Below are positions 36,201 to 49,900 of a stretch of 64,000 nucleotides of DNA, piece after piece. The number at the start of each line of letters is the position of its first letter. Position 1 is the first letter of the stretch. The position numbers were made by a program, and so were the translations under genes. This DNA comes from Atopsyche davidsoni (Eukaryota > Arthropoda > Insecta > Trichoptera > Hydrobiosidae), in NCBI GenBank assembly GCA_022113835.1, contig JAILWY010000006.1:4154001-4218000 (forward strand). The letters are read 5' to 3'. The notes under the pieces were generated by a model. It ran no database searches and was not told where the DNA came from. It worked only from the letters and a program-made list of their open reading frames with translations.

Positions 36201-38250
36201 CATAGTACATAAAGATTTTAATATTAAAAAGGATTTATAATGAAAGACACTAAAAATTGGATTACTAGAGGTTTTTTCTATGAAGTTTTATAATAATTAA
36301 AGCAGTTAGATGTTTACTCCACCCAGTACTTCAAAATAAAGCAGCATTGATCCACAACCAGTAGGCTCTTGCTTGTTAATGTGGTCCAAGTGGTGGATAC
36401 ACTCAGCGCGATAACTGCCTGATACAAATTAAGATATTCTAATTTTAACGGCCCTACCCGCCGGAGCTTTGCGCTAACAGATATTGCTAATCGCATGTAC
36501 AAGAGATGCCCCCTGGCCGCGCTGGGGCGCAGTGGGGCGACTCGCTGCCACTGGTCATCTTGGCTCCGGAAAGGCTTTATTGAGAAATAAAGTGAATTTA
36601 ATGCCGCAAGCCTCGGTGCATAATGAATAAAATAAATACGTTTGAGCTCGCTACGCATTATCTCATCACAAGAATCAGACATAAATAAAAATATAATTGA
36701 ATTCCATTGGTCAAGGGAGACATTGTACACGGTCTCAAAAATTATTTTAATCGTGTATTTCATATTTGATTAATAATTTTAATATCAAATTATATTATAA
36801 ATATAGTTTTCAACGATACTATTAAATAAATATATGTATATTATTACACTTCAAATACGTGCATCAATTTGCAAATTCCCTGAAAAAAAATAGCATAATA
36901 TTTCTCCACTCAACAAACAAAATTATATAAAAGTGTATTTTATAAAATATTGCAATTGAAGTTGGTTGAAATGGTTACTGCTGAAAAAAATAAACAAATA
37001 ATTTGGGTTATTTGGTAACTGCGTTATTGTTTTCTCATCGGTTATGTATCGCATGATTAGCTAACAACGTTTCGGGAGCAGCGACAAATCCATCATGGGC
37101 AGGCCGAGGAGCCGAGCCCCGCGGGGTCGTGGTGTCTCCTCGCCACGTGACACAATGGGGGTAAATGTGCCACACAATGAGCGACGTTCGGAAATCGAAT
37201 TACCCTTGTCAATTTGTTGCCAGTCAATTCAACCCCGCGCCACCCTTAGAGGAGTCCCAAGAAATACAGGGAGAGATATATACCTACTACATATGTAAGT
37301 TGAAGTCATCGAGGTAAGGAATTTTGACTAGAATTAGGAATTCGAATTCTAAGACTAGATAAGATACAAAGATATTAAGTTTGATAAAATTATGTTATAA
37401 AGATTTTGAATTTGTATTCGTTAATGCAGGTTTGTTAATACGTGTCCATTACAATCACAGAAAACTCCGGGCATCAATTAAATATGGTTAATGTTTTTAT
37501 ATGTACAGTTATAATAAGTAACTGGTGTACGTTCCTATTACGAGTATAAGACTGTAAAACTTTAATTATTCTAGTAAAAATAATGTTCAAGTGTTAATGT
37601 AATTAACCACAAACGATGCTATATCTATCAATAACTTAATTTCTATCTGTTATGGGAAAGAGTTTTTTTACATATTTTTAATCGAAAAATCTATTTTTTA
37701 TTTTATTTCAACCACATGATAAAACCTTTCTTCAAATAAACGATTTTCTTGAATTTATCTTTGGCTTTTTGTATTAATTTAATTGGTGTAATTTATAAAT
37801 TCTACCAAATTTATTGATAGTATATTTATTCACCACTTGCTAGTATGTATCATCCATTTTATAATACAAGTCTATACATTGATTTTTATTTCTGACAATT
37901 TTATATTTCCGCAGTTTATTCTACAAATTGAATCGAAAACACAGTTAGTCGGTGTAGACATCTCACAATCAGAAGTGCACGCGAGTGTCATTCAAATCAC
38001 GTGCAAGTGTCGCCTTCCCCACACGGCTGCATACTCAAGTGCATCGTGCAAGGCGGTGCACGAATCAATGCAGTTTCTCCCCAAAATAACGGGCCCATGC
38101 AAATAGACATGCTTGATTGAGACCCACACACACGGAGGCTAAAAATTTAAAATATCTGGATACTTTATCAGAGAAATGGTCGAATTGGTTCCGAAGATGG
38201 TTAGTCAGTGGGACGCCATCAACCCTCTCGTGGTCATACTGCCGACAAGA
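33241..38250. other. trh upstream region with GC-rich islands
   Basis: Islands lie at about 33590-33830 (with TGACGTCA at 33725-33732), 34050-34270 (two CACGTG sites), 34830-34930, 36460-36570, 37070-37280 and 37950-38240. A 149-codon minus-strand frame at 36314-36763 runs through one island and has no recognisable domain. No gene is supported. Confidence 0.4.
34124..34167. promoter_or_regulatory. paired CACGTG sites
   Basis: CACGTG occurs at 34124-34129 and again at 34159-34164, the second inside the perfect 12-base palindrome GACCACGTGGTC (34156-34167). Each CACGTG contains the ACGTG core bound by Trh or Single-minded with Tango in flies. The pair lies about 1.2 kb upstream of the candidate trh start site, so autoregulation is conceivable; other bHLH factors would bind as well. 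Confidence 0.35.
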
Positions 38251-41200
38251 GGCTTATACCACCTATAGTAGTACCTTCAAGGAACCAAGCTGTGCTATTG
38301 AGGGTGACTGCTTGCACTGTTTAAACATGAAATTTGAATTTACAATGACACCACAATCTGAAAATTCGATTTTTTGCCTAATTGACTTATTTGTTTATAT
38401 ATCCGAACTGATTTATTTTAATTATATATCTGTCTTCCTTAAATTAATAATATTTTCTGCTTATTATAGTTTTTAAGCTTTTATTTTGGATTCCTTATTT
38501 TATTTTCTAAAATTTAATGCAAATATTTACCTTTTTTTCAAGAATATATCCAAGGAATAAATAAACGGGGAAAATCTCTTTTACGCTAGTAAAATTATTA
38601 AATTTTTTTTTTATAAAAAATATGAAAAGTTATCTGATATGAAGATAAGGATATTCTGTATACGGGTGTGTATGTCAGCATGGTTTTGAAAATAAAATCT
38701 TTTACGAAATTTTACGTTGACATTGCATACCACATGTGTGGTTACGATTATCTACATTGTCCTCAAACCACGCAGTGGGTAGCTTCTTATCTGCAAGGGA
38801 TGAGTTGCCCCTGTATTTCCATGTGAAATTTAGTTCCTGGCTAAACTCTATAATCTTGTAAACTTACATTATTATGCTAACAAGCTCCGTTTTACAACGA
38901 GGGTAGAGATAATATTGTACATGCATCTAATAACATCTGAACTGAACAGCGCAAAAGTTTCGTGAAGTCATCTTTACGCAATTCATAACCATCTCGTGTT
39001 AATATTGTTTTGTTGATTTAGTCTAACTTCTACTCTAAAAAATAAAAATATATACATTTGGTTTTGCACAAGAAAATCATTGTTTTATAAAAATATGTTT
39101 TTCATGTTTTATAGTGTAATTGCTAAATATTACGCCAATGTACAACAATAAAATTAGTGTAAAAACTGCACTTGTGATTACATAAAAATAATTAGTAATA
39201 GATCATTTGTTGCGATAAGGTAATTTTATTTTCATTTGTTGTGTTTATAAGATCATTACATTACAAAATTATGTTTCAATGTTCTTTATAATAAAGTAAA
39301 ATAACAGAATGACTATGCATTACTGAATAAAATAAAAATAATCTTAATTTAGTGCGATTTTATTGATTTTAAGTATGAGTTCACTCAGCTGTATACGACT
39401 CGAGCTCATGTTTCAGACAGAAATTAGCATACAATATAACAGTAAATATCAACCGGCGATTGACTGTCTAACTTTAGAGGAATATTTTTGCCGTCTGTAA
39501 TTTGTTGAAGCGCAAAAATAAGAAAGCGGAAGAGCAGAAGTCTGGCGATGACGTCAAGCATCAGAATATTCATCGGGCTGAGTAAACTGTACTTCGAGGA
39601 AGAGCAGGAAAGTTTCGTTTCAGATGGCGGATATCATCGCTAAACTATTTATTTTTTATGTTCATACGATATGAAATGCTATGAAATTTACAGTTTATTT
39701 AAAGTACATAATATTCATGGATTCATTATAAAAATGAATACACTTTAATGAATTTAATCTCAGATGAAAATCTTTTTGAATATCAGAAATTTTTTTTACA
39801 ATATAAAGGTTTTGTAGTACCACACAGTAAATATATATATCATAAAAAATTAGGTCTCCAAATTGAACATTGAATTATTTTTATATCAATAATAACTTAT
39901 AAATTAAAAAGCTTCGAGTTTTTTTTACAAAACAAGAAACAGTTTCACTGAATCTACACGGATGTGTCTCACCCTTATTCGAGGGGCCCGGGGAGTCAAT
40001 AGGACCGGAGGGACGTTTCGCTATTTTTTCAGTCGCTAAAATATGTCTAAGAAAAAAAACCCACCCCAGAATGTCGGATGAATAATCGAGTGAAATTACA
40101 GGGCGACAGGTCTCTTGTCTTTTATTAGTTTACTGTTCTTACTTATGTTTGATTAATGGTGTTGTTACAGCGATGGTTTTATATGTGAAGAACAATGAGA
40201 AATGTTTAACAGAACACAACGATTTTGGAATTTTTTTGAAATTTAATGTTAAATAGTATTGTTTTATAATAAACTGTTAAAATTATCAGTTTGAAAAACT
40301 TGTCAGATTTATGAGTATGTATTTATTTTAATAATAAATTTCCTTTTTAAACAAAAAATTACTAGAAGAATTAAGAAGTATTTAATTTATAGAATTTTGA
40401 AAATGAGTACAAAATTTTTATATTTATTTAAATGAAATTGTACGAGTTACAACGTTATTTTTAACGTACGCAGCTTTTTGATTCTTGGCAACCTAAACAA
40501 AAACTCACAGATCGACTTGTTAACCGAAAAAAGTACTCTGTTTTTCCTTTACCACGGAAGTTTACAATCCAATCGTATATATCCAATAATGGAATTTGTA
40601 ATTATTTTTTAATTATGACCTTGATTTATTTACAATGGTGGTTGCTGAAAAAACATATTATTATATACCTAGCTATTCAGTTACAAAAACAGGTTAACTT
40701 TCTAATAAATTCTATAGATTTTAGAGAATTCTAGCAATGCCAAAAAAACAAATATAATGAATATGTTAAATAATTTTGTAAATTATATTTCCTATTAAAA
40801 AAATTATTCGTTGCCTGACATTATTTGAATAAGTAAGGCAAACATGTCTTAACTTACAAAAAAGGCTTTCGACAAAAAATAGGAAAGGTATATAATTTTA
40901 ATCAACACACAAAAAACGCTTTCCCTGTATCTTATAGTAATTATTGTTATTTTTTTCTTTTAAGAAACTTTGTACTTTCCTATAAATTATTTAACAACAA
41001 TTTAAATTTAAAATTAATACGCAGTTAACGGAAAATCCTTAATATAAAAATATATAAGACTGTACGCTAAATCTTATTTAGTATAAGATTTACAGGCTTT
41101 TACATCGGTGTCGATCTAATTCGGTCTCCACTAACTTGAAAACTATTCACTTCCGTTATGTCTGCATTTAGAAGTATGATGAAAACCTTCCCGCGTCATC

Positions 41201-43500
41201 ACTTCAGGCGGTCTTGTGATAAAAGCTCTCAAGCTACCCTTGTCTTTCTAAAAATACAATCCATTCCACAACTCTTGATGCGTCTTAAGAGTCTTTTCAA
41301 ATTAAGTCGACATCTGACAAAAGCTCTTGCTGTGATTGTTATAAATAATTTTTCATTATCAAAAATATACGTTTTTATCATTATTTAGAAACATTTTAAT
41401 ACCTGTAAAAAATATGATTTTAATCATATTTTGATTAATTTAGTTTTAACTATAAATTTATTTAAATTTCAGAAATGAACATTGCATAATTTAATGGGAA
41501 AAATGTAACGGATAAAGAGAAAAACGCATAAAAAAGATTTTGTAAATCTAAAAAAAGTCATGTTTTTATTTTATGAAAATTATTGATTAAAAAAAATCAT
41601 CCCAACCAGAGAACAAGTGTTCGGTTTATTGTTAAACAAATAATAGTAAATAAATGTTATTTAAATTATTTTGTGTTGGTATTTTTCTACAAAATAATAA
41701 TACTATGTCAACTCAAAGTTCTGATACAAACAGAGAACAAAAATATAATCGTTAATCAAGATATCAACCAAAAAAACAACACTGTTAATCGAAGGCAAAA
41801 AACGGACACCGCTTTTTAAGGAGATTTAAACTAAATTAAAGAGTTTTAAGTGGAGTACACAAGTACACAATAACCTCACGAGCCGTTATAAATCGCAGAT
41901 AATCAGTATTACTTGCATTTTCGCAACAAAGCCGGTAAATGCCTCCGAACTGCCCGTAAAGAGGCAAAAAAGGCCCATTTCTAAAGCAGCGAGATACCGA
42001 GCGGAATAAAGATCGAGCCGAGGCGTCAGGCCGAGTTGCTGGTCAATTCAATCGATTTTTTGTTACATCTCTCAAAAGGAATGAAACGAAGCTGTTTATA
42101 TCATCGCTACGTGAAGAAGTATTCAGACTTGATTTTGAAATATGTTATTACAGTACTAACTAGTAACTTTCGAATTGCGTCGAAGTGTGAATCATCAATT
42201 AAAATATTTATTAATGATTCACACCTATGAAACAAAAATCGTTTCTTGAAAATTTAAAACTAATTTTAAATTATTTTCTAATTAAGACTATAATGATACT
42301 GATAACAGTATTGATTTCTGACATTGCTAAGATAAATTTGATAGTGTGTTTCACTTCATCTAAATTCTTAGGAGTTCGCTGTACATCATGCAAGTGAACT
42401 TAAAAAAAGAGTATATTTTGTTTAAGGGATTTAAAGCGTCGAATACGATGTATCTAAGAATGTTTTTAAAGTATGATTAAGTGCGCAGAGTACTAAATCT
42501 CGTCTGATATTTCCGATTATGCATTATTGCACCTCGCTTTGAGTACCTTCCCTTCTTACCCCTTGAATGGCTTTCGTTTGAGGGTGCGTCCAGTGTCCGA
42601 TGCAGCATTGTATGCATGCCTGCACAAAATTAAATACTGGATTCTCAAAAGGAGACTTCAGGAGTCACTGAGTCTGGGGGGTGATAAATGAATCGCGTGA
42701 TGCATTGAAGACATTCTATTGATATGAATCTCAATACTAGAACGACATCTTTTAGCCGAGTGAGAGACTTTTACAGTCACGTAATGAGATTTTTATTCGT
42801 TACCTTGTAAAAAAAAAAAAACTTTTTCAATCAGTAAAACAAAATTCATTGTTTTAATAGTTAGCTTTAAGATAACTTAAAAAGTTATTTTGAATCACTT
42901 TAATTATAATTGATGACTATTCGCTAGAGTTTGTATCCATGCGTTGGAAATCGTATTTGAAATGCATAGGAATTAATCACGTTTATTAACTTAAATCCCA
43001 CGCCAAGTAAAGCAATTTAACATTCAAATACTTAAACCACGTAACGCGTCAATAGTCGCATTTACAAAAAAACAATATAAATGCCAGAAACTAGTCAATT
43101 CATCAGCTGTCTTGTAAAAATAATAATAAGCAAATAAATTAACATACAAATATTTTTATAATATGCTATCATAATAGCATCCATAGTTGACATCACAAAG
43201 TTTGATGTACGAAAAAAAAAAAAGGCACGAAATGAAAATGATTTTTTGTAGTGACTTTGGTTGCCAGTATCATTAAAGCTATCTAAAATGAATCGATGAG
43301 TATTATTATCAAGGGTTACAGGAAAGCAGCTCCATTCCCGATTACAGCCGAAGCGCGAGAGAGGTCCGAAGTAATACATAGTTTATGAAGGGGCCGAGAT
43401 AGGACGAGGCGAAGCGTGAGGAGGCATTCTCGCCGGCCAGCCGGGCCGCCGCTGACTGATGGCCCGAGTAGAAGATTCAATAGACTGGACTGATCAAAAG
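38251..43500. other. gene desert with GC-rich islands
   Basis: Islands lie at about 39440-39640 (TGACGTCA at 39549-39556), 39950-40110, 41900-42040, 42480-42700 and 43340-43480. The rest is AT-rich. Frames at 38117-38476 and 41158-41388 show no domain. Confidence 0.4.
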
Positions 43501-46500
43501 AAGATTGGAAAAATGCGGGACGTGTTGAGCATACATTGTCCCGTGCTGGCCATCGTGAACATGTCGCGCCTACAGACTGCTTTCGTAAATCTTGTAAAGT
43601 TTTTAACGCTTACTGACGCCTTATTTTATGTTGCTTCCGTATATAATTTCGACGGAGGTGATTGATCGGATGCTTATTTTTTTACCTCGAAGGATACTGT
43701 CATCTGAAGGGCCTCAAAACTTTCTGATCAAGTAGCAGTTAGTTCTAAAGAAATTTAGTCCTAGTTTTGGTTCCATCTACTTCATAATGCCGCACGATGA
43801 AACCTTTTTAATCATAGGGCATACACAAAACATCGTGTTATTATTAAATAGTAAAAAATAAATAATAATATATTTTATGTAAATATACTAGAAAATTATA
43901 ATGACATTTTCATTGAACCGAATCAAGTCAAAGTAGCGCTAAGAAAATTAAAAAGCTCGTTTGAGATTTATCAGGATGTGTTTTTTGAATTTTATAATAT
44001 TTTTTGTCTATTTCAGGTTGTTAAAAAGCTAATGCTATTGTTAATACCGACTTACTCTAATTAAATATGTATTTATTTTTTTAATAAAAATATATATCTG
44101 TGATCAAGTAAAAGTGATTAAAAAATATTAAGTACAAACATATATATTATTGTCGCCTTGCTAATACATGCTACTGTCGTAAAATCAAAAAGAATTTATA
44201 TCAACTTCTAAAAAATAAAACACACGAAATATCCAAGCAATTTCAAATTATAAAAACGTAATCCCTATTTACATACAAGAACATATTTACAGCACAGCAT
44301 AATTTAGCACTAAATCTCGATTGTCAAAAAAAAAGTACTTGTGTGTCGCTCGCGTGCGCCGCGTTGGTGGTTCCTCTCTTCTTATTACGATTGCGGATTT
44401 GTTTGGTTGTATTGCTCGAGCGTAATAAATAATTCCAGGCCTTCTCGGTGGGCCGCTGGAAATAAGGACTCTGCTCGGAGGAGCCGAGCCCGATCATGCG
44501 ACGCTGTTTAAAACCTGAAGGGTGGTGCGTGGAGTAACTCTGCTTCGTGAATACAAAAAAATATTAAAAAAAAACATTTACAATTATGTATCAAGAATAT
44601 TTTAGCAACCTAAGAGATATTACAGTATATCCACAATTTTTTAATACATATCCAATGACGCGTTGCGATTGAATGAAGATTGCATGAAGGGTGGTGCGAG
44701 AATCTCCAATCAACTTATTCCTTGATTTTCCGATTCTGATAATAAAATGTTGAAACTTTGATTAACAGAAAAAGCACAAATATTTCGCTTTTAAATGTAT
44801 TAAATAGAAAAGAAGTATTTAAAAAAATAACTGAAGGTTTCTTGACTAGTTTGAAAAGAATTATTTACTGACATATTTGTATAAATATTTTTTTAAATAC
44901 TCCCTCACGAGTTACTGTGCTCAGGGCACACAAAGCAATATGTAACAATGTAACTGGAGAGGGTTGTGACAGGGAAAATCTAGTGTAAAATTGCGTTTTT
45001 ACGTTTTAAAATGAACCAATTTTATTTAAGAGCTATATGGTCTTGCCTTACCGCGAGGGCTGATATATTATGGAATTATATGAATTGGTTAAATTATTGC
45101 TCTGAATAAATTTTCCAACAAGACAAGGGAGACTATTCTGGTAGGTTTTATTTTAAGCACCAATTGTTTATGGTATGTAAACTTTGAATTTATAAAAAAG
45201 GAGAAATATTAACTAACATTATACCTTTTTAAAAATTTGGGTGTATTTATTAGATATATGTATTTTAACAGCTAAGATATCAAGATTTTCGTTCATAATT
45301 TATTAAAAGTTAAATGGCGAATAATATATATATATACACACACACATAGTTATGGAACATAGATGCATATGATGTGTTGATGAAAAAGCATTATCTACAA
45401 TAAATAATAAATCAAAGAATTTAATTACTATTTGAAACGAAAATAAATTTTATCTTTTGAATTTTTTTATGATGCAAGAGGATTTTCCAAAATGTAAAAT
45501 TTATGACGTTTCCACTTTGAATAATTATGCACTAAAAAATAAAGCACCTCGTTTTCACCCCAGCATTTATAAAGAAACAAACTACACAAACACCTGCTGG
45601 AATAATAATTCGCAAGAAAAAACACCCCACACGGATGCGAACCAATGCCTCCGAAGATCGGCAGATGCCTGTGGAGGCACTCAAATTGCATCTAGAACAA
45701 AGTGAGAGCGTCTTCAGCGAGAAGGGGTACTGAGGGTTGCACACACGTCTGAGTTGTATTCAAATACACTTTCAAATTTAAAATACGAGAATCTAAAAGA
45801 AATTTTATAATTTATGCTAATGTAAAATATAAATAATAAAGCATTGTTTATAAGAGATGATAATTATCAAGTATTTAATATTTTTCATTATCATACATTT
45901 CAAAAGGGAAGAGAAAAATATTTTATAACATACATTGAAGCAAATAGCAACGCTTGGCTTTTAATAGCAAAATATTATCGTATTTATTTGTTGGATAGTC
46001 ATTTTATTTATCGATAGTGATGTTTTTATAAAATCATATTTACAATTTAAATATATCAAATTTCCATAGACTATTATTTAAAATCCATACTTTTTATTTA
46101 AAGTTTAAAGTATTTGCTCTACCCTGCTTTTTAAGGGTAGTGAAATCACCCCTAATATGCTCGCGGGTTGTCGTGGGCGCGGGACACGAGTTAACATATT
46201 TTACCGATTTACAACACACCGAGTCTCCCCTTTCTTTTAAGAGTCACTGTATGGGATTTTTAAGCGTGTTATGTATTTTTAGTATGTGTATGTGTTTCGT
46301 TATGAAGTATTAAATAAACTTGAAAAGACATTTAATTTAGTTCACTTGGAATCAACAAAGTATTCCGCAAATACATGAACTGCTAAATTTATTGATAGCA
46401 TCAAATTAAGGATAGTATGACCGACAGTTTACAAATTGTTTATAATAATTAATTAATTAATAATCAGTTCAGTAAGTAGTGTAGTGGGACCCGGATCCTT

Positions 46501-49500
46501 ATACACTTATAATACTTATAAACTTCTACACAGCAGGTATACAATGTATGAAAATACCAAGCAAATAATAACTTATTAGGAAATTTTATAACAGCCTGTA
46601 TAAATATAGACATTTTAAATTATAGAGTATTTATACACAAATACTTAAATTTCAGAGTGAGTAGCAGACACAAGATTTTGGTATTAGTAAAATTACAATT
46701 AATCTTACGGGCAAGTCTCGAAAGTGAAAAGTATTTAAAATTTTATCCGATTAAACTTGTATTTATTTATCTAATTTGGATGCAGCTTTCTTCTGAGGTA
46801 TTCAATTACAACATATTTCATAATCCTTTATCAGTAAATTCAGACTTAAAAAAATTCAAGGAGTATATTTAAAAACACATTAAGACAACGAATTATGCAA
46901 GCCAGGCAGGCCAGGGCTAAGGGGAGATAAAATAATATCTAATTTCTCTGCGCATTAATCATGCGAAGGCAAAAATGTATTATGACCTTTTAAATTTATT
47001 CACTCGCCTTTCTCACTCCTTTTATAGATAACTGCCGCGGCACTCAGCCTCTCGACCTTGTGTAAATTCAAGCCTTTATTTTAAATGTTGCAAATTAAAA
47101 ATATGTTTCATAAAAAATAAAACAAAGAACAAAAAAAGTCCGACATTTTAACTGTCAGTAACATATCACAATGCTGAAATGTTTCAAATCCTGTGGATAC
47201 GACAAAAAATAGTACATATTAAAAAAAAAAATATATATATATATATATGTATATATTTCATTAAAAACTAAATAACATGAAAATAAATCTTAAGTAATAA
47301 TGTTGTTTTTATCAGTTATAAAAATCTTGTACCCTCATTCTTGTAATCTTCCTGTTTTGCTTCTTCATTTCCTCTTGAAAATTGAAATGCAAAATCGTAT
47401 TACATAGAGTAAAATATTTAAAAAGCGAGCTGAACGTAAATTCATAAAATTTGTATGTATAAATTATATATATTTATATATTATAAAAATTCTAATTTAT
47501 ATATTTTTCTGGAGTATCATTTTTTATCTGTTGTTAGTGAAAAGTAAAAGTTGAATGGAAAAGTTCAATAATCGGAATTATTATTTAATCTACGTAGCAT
47601 TTTCATTTAAAACATTTTTTCTTAAAAAAAATACTTATATCCCGATAAAGTTTATCAGAGAATTAACATTGACTACATAAAAGGAAAACATGGAAAAAAA
47701 GTTTATTTAAAAAAAATATATATTTATCCACCCTATCAAACTACCTTCAACATTATCTTAAAATAGTTAAAATATATATTTTGAAAAGATTTTATAATAA
47801 ATAGGCTTTATTTCCGTAACACATGACAAACAAACAATTATTAATATAATATTTGAAAAAGGTAGAAATGCTTTTCGAATCGGTAAGATTTCATAAAAAC
47901 AACAAGCACAGCGGAATCACACATAACTCAAAGACAATAATCGTTTGAGAGCTCCCCGCACACAAAAAAGCACTATTCACGATATCGTCACAAATTTATT
48001 GGCACATAAAATTGTCAAGAGTCGCTCTAAATAATACAACACAGCATAACAATAACGGTGCGATGACGGCCCAGCCGATTGTTGAGGTGGTCACAAAAAA
48101 TAATGTCTCATTCTCAGAAAAAAACCGTGGATAGAGGAGACCGTTTACCCGGAACGCCTCTATCTCTCTGCAAAGCAATTACGGTGTGAAATATGATAAT
48201 CTGATAGAACTGCCTCCAGATTTTGAGGTTTGTTTAAGGGTTGAAGCAAGGGAGATCTGGCAGTCGGGTTGAGGTGGATAATTTAGCTCCGGGGGTTGGG
48301 GTCGGTCTGTGATGGTTTAATTGTTTGACCGATAACGGTAGCAGTGAATTATATTATTCATTTGCTGTTTATATTTTTGTTATTATTTATAATCTATTAT
48401 TATCATAAAAATTTATAAAACAATCTTTTTTTTCTCAGTATTTTAAATTATACGTTTACATTATAATACACTGAATTTTTAAAAAGTATTATACATAAAG
48501 AGGCCACACATTTTTATATTTCAACTTGATCTTATTTAAGTCTTATATGTTCATATGGACTATTTCAAAATAAATCACACCCTCACTAATGATTTAAAGT
48601 AAAAAAAAAAATGATTGCTTTGTATTATAATTTTATTCGTGATGGAATCATTTTTAATAAATCAACCAAAACTTTTCATCACCCAATAAGTCTTGCAGTT
48701 AAAAAATAAAGTCTGTTTATACACCAAAAACATGATCAAATTTTAAGCAGTATAAATGATGTTACCACCCTTGAGAATGTGTCATTTATAACTGGCTGAG
48801 AGGGTGTGAAACCCTCTCAGCGGCGGTCATGAGTCAAACAAGCTTTCGAAAACTCAGCTTCCGTTTTGAGATGAAGTATTAGCGAATCAGGCTTTGTCAG
48901 AGAGCTTTTGTGTCGCCGAGTCTGACAAGTGCAAGCACTGATGCAGCGACAGTGTCCGGGCGGTCGAAATTATTATAGATAAGTTTATATGCATTGCGAA
49001 ATAGTAATTCTTAATATTTATTTTTGTAAAAAGTATTTAATAATGGTTACTTACTTATTTAATTTAATATATTATATATTTGATATGTATAAACTGATGA
49101 AATAATAATAGATATAAAAAAGGTGTATGCAGATAATGAAAACATATTAACTTTGGCATTTGATCCAGCTAAAGCTTTTGATGTTGCCCATTTCCTTGCT
49201 CCATGAGCCTTCACGGGTAGTGGCGTCTTTTAACCGGACATTTTATTATGTGCGACCACGCCTCCCCCACATCCGGTGGGTCCATGTGACGTCACTTCCG
49301 CGACAACAGCGCCACAGTTCATCACTGTCCGGTGACCGCCTGTGGAACTATTCATCATGTCTGCCCTCTGGGTCTTTTTGATTCTTTCGTTCTAGCATGA
49401 CGACGTCCCCTTAAAGTAAACTTGTAACTTAAAATATGCTTTTTAATAATAATATTTTGTACATCCAGATGCTAACGAAAAAATACATACTATGATAGTT

Positions 49501-49900
49501 TAAGCATTATTGAAATGAAAATATTCGCATCGAGCCGCCTGTTTGATTTTTTGATTCATCGCATTTAATACGCATATATTTTACAAATATTAATTGATAC
49601 TTAAAAAGTATTTTTAAATTAAAATCAGATTACTAGATTAAAGTTAAAGAAAGTACGTATAAAGTTATTAACAGAATAAAAAAATATATTGAATATATCC
49701 ACTGAAAAACCCCAAAATTACTCGTAAAAATGTCCTCCGTGGCACGTCATAAGCATTCCCAAACCACTTTGCGACAAAGTCACCCTCGCGACCAATCATA
49801 TCAGAACAATATGATGTAATACGTCCTAAGCAATATAAATGTGACGGAGGAGGATGCGACGTCATCCCTCATGCCTAGGGTTGGAAAAATTACTCTCGGA
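43501..49900. other. gene desert, island-rich part
   Basis: Islands lie at about 44330-44530, 45590-45760, 46890-47060, 48030-48320, 48770-48970, 49190-49420 (TGACGTCA at 49287-49294) and 49730-49880. Short TA/CA microsatellites lie at 45323-45347 and 47231-47257. No gene is supported. Confidence 0.4.
48795..48821. repeat. perfect 11-bp hairpin with 5-base loop
   Basis: GCTGAGAGGGT at 48795-48805 pairs perfectly with ACCCTCTCAGC at 48811-48821 around GTGAA. It is GC-rich in an AT-rich region and lies inside a candidate conserved island. Confidence 0.75.

Noticed and set aside
36314..36763. 149-codon frame, minus strand
   Set aside because: It runs from AT-rich DNA through a GC-rich island with no recognisable domain and no change of codon use at the edges; chance frame in a noncoding island is likelier.
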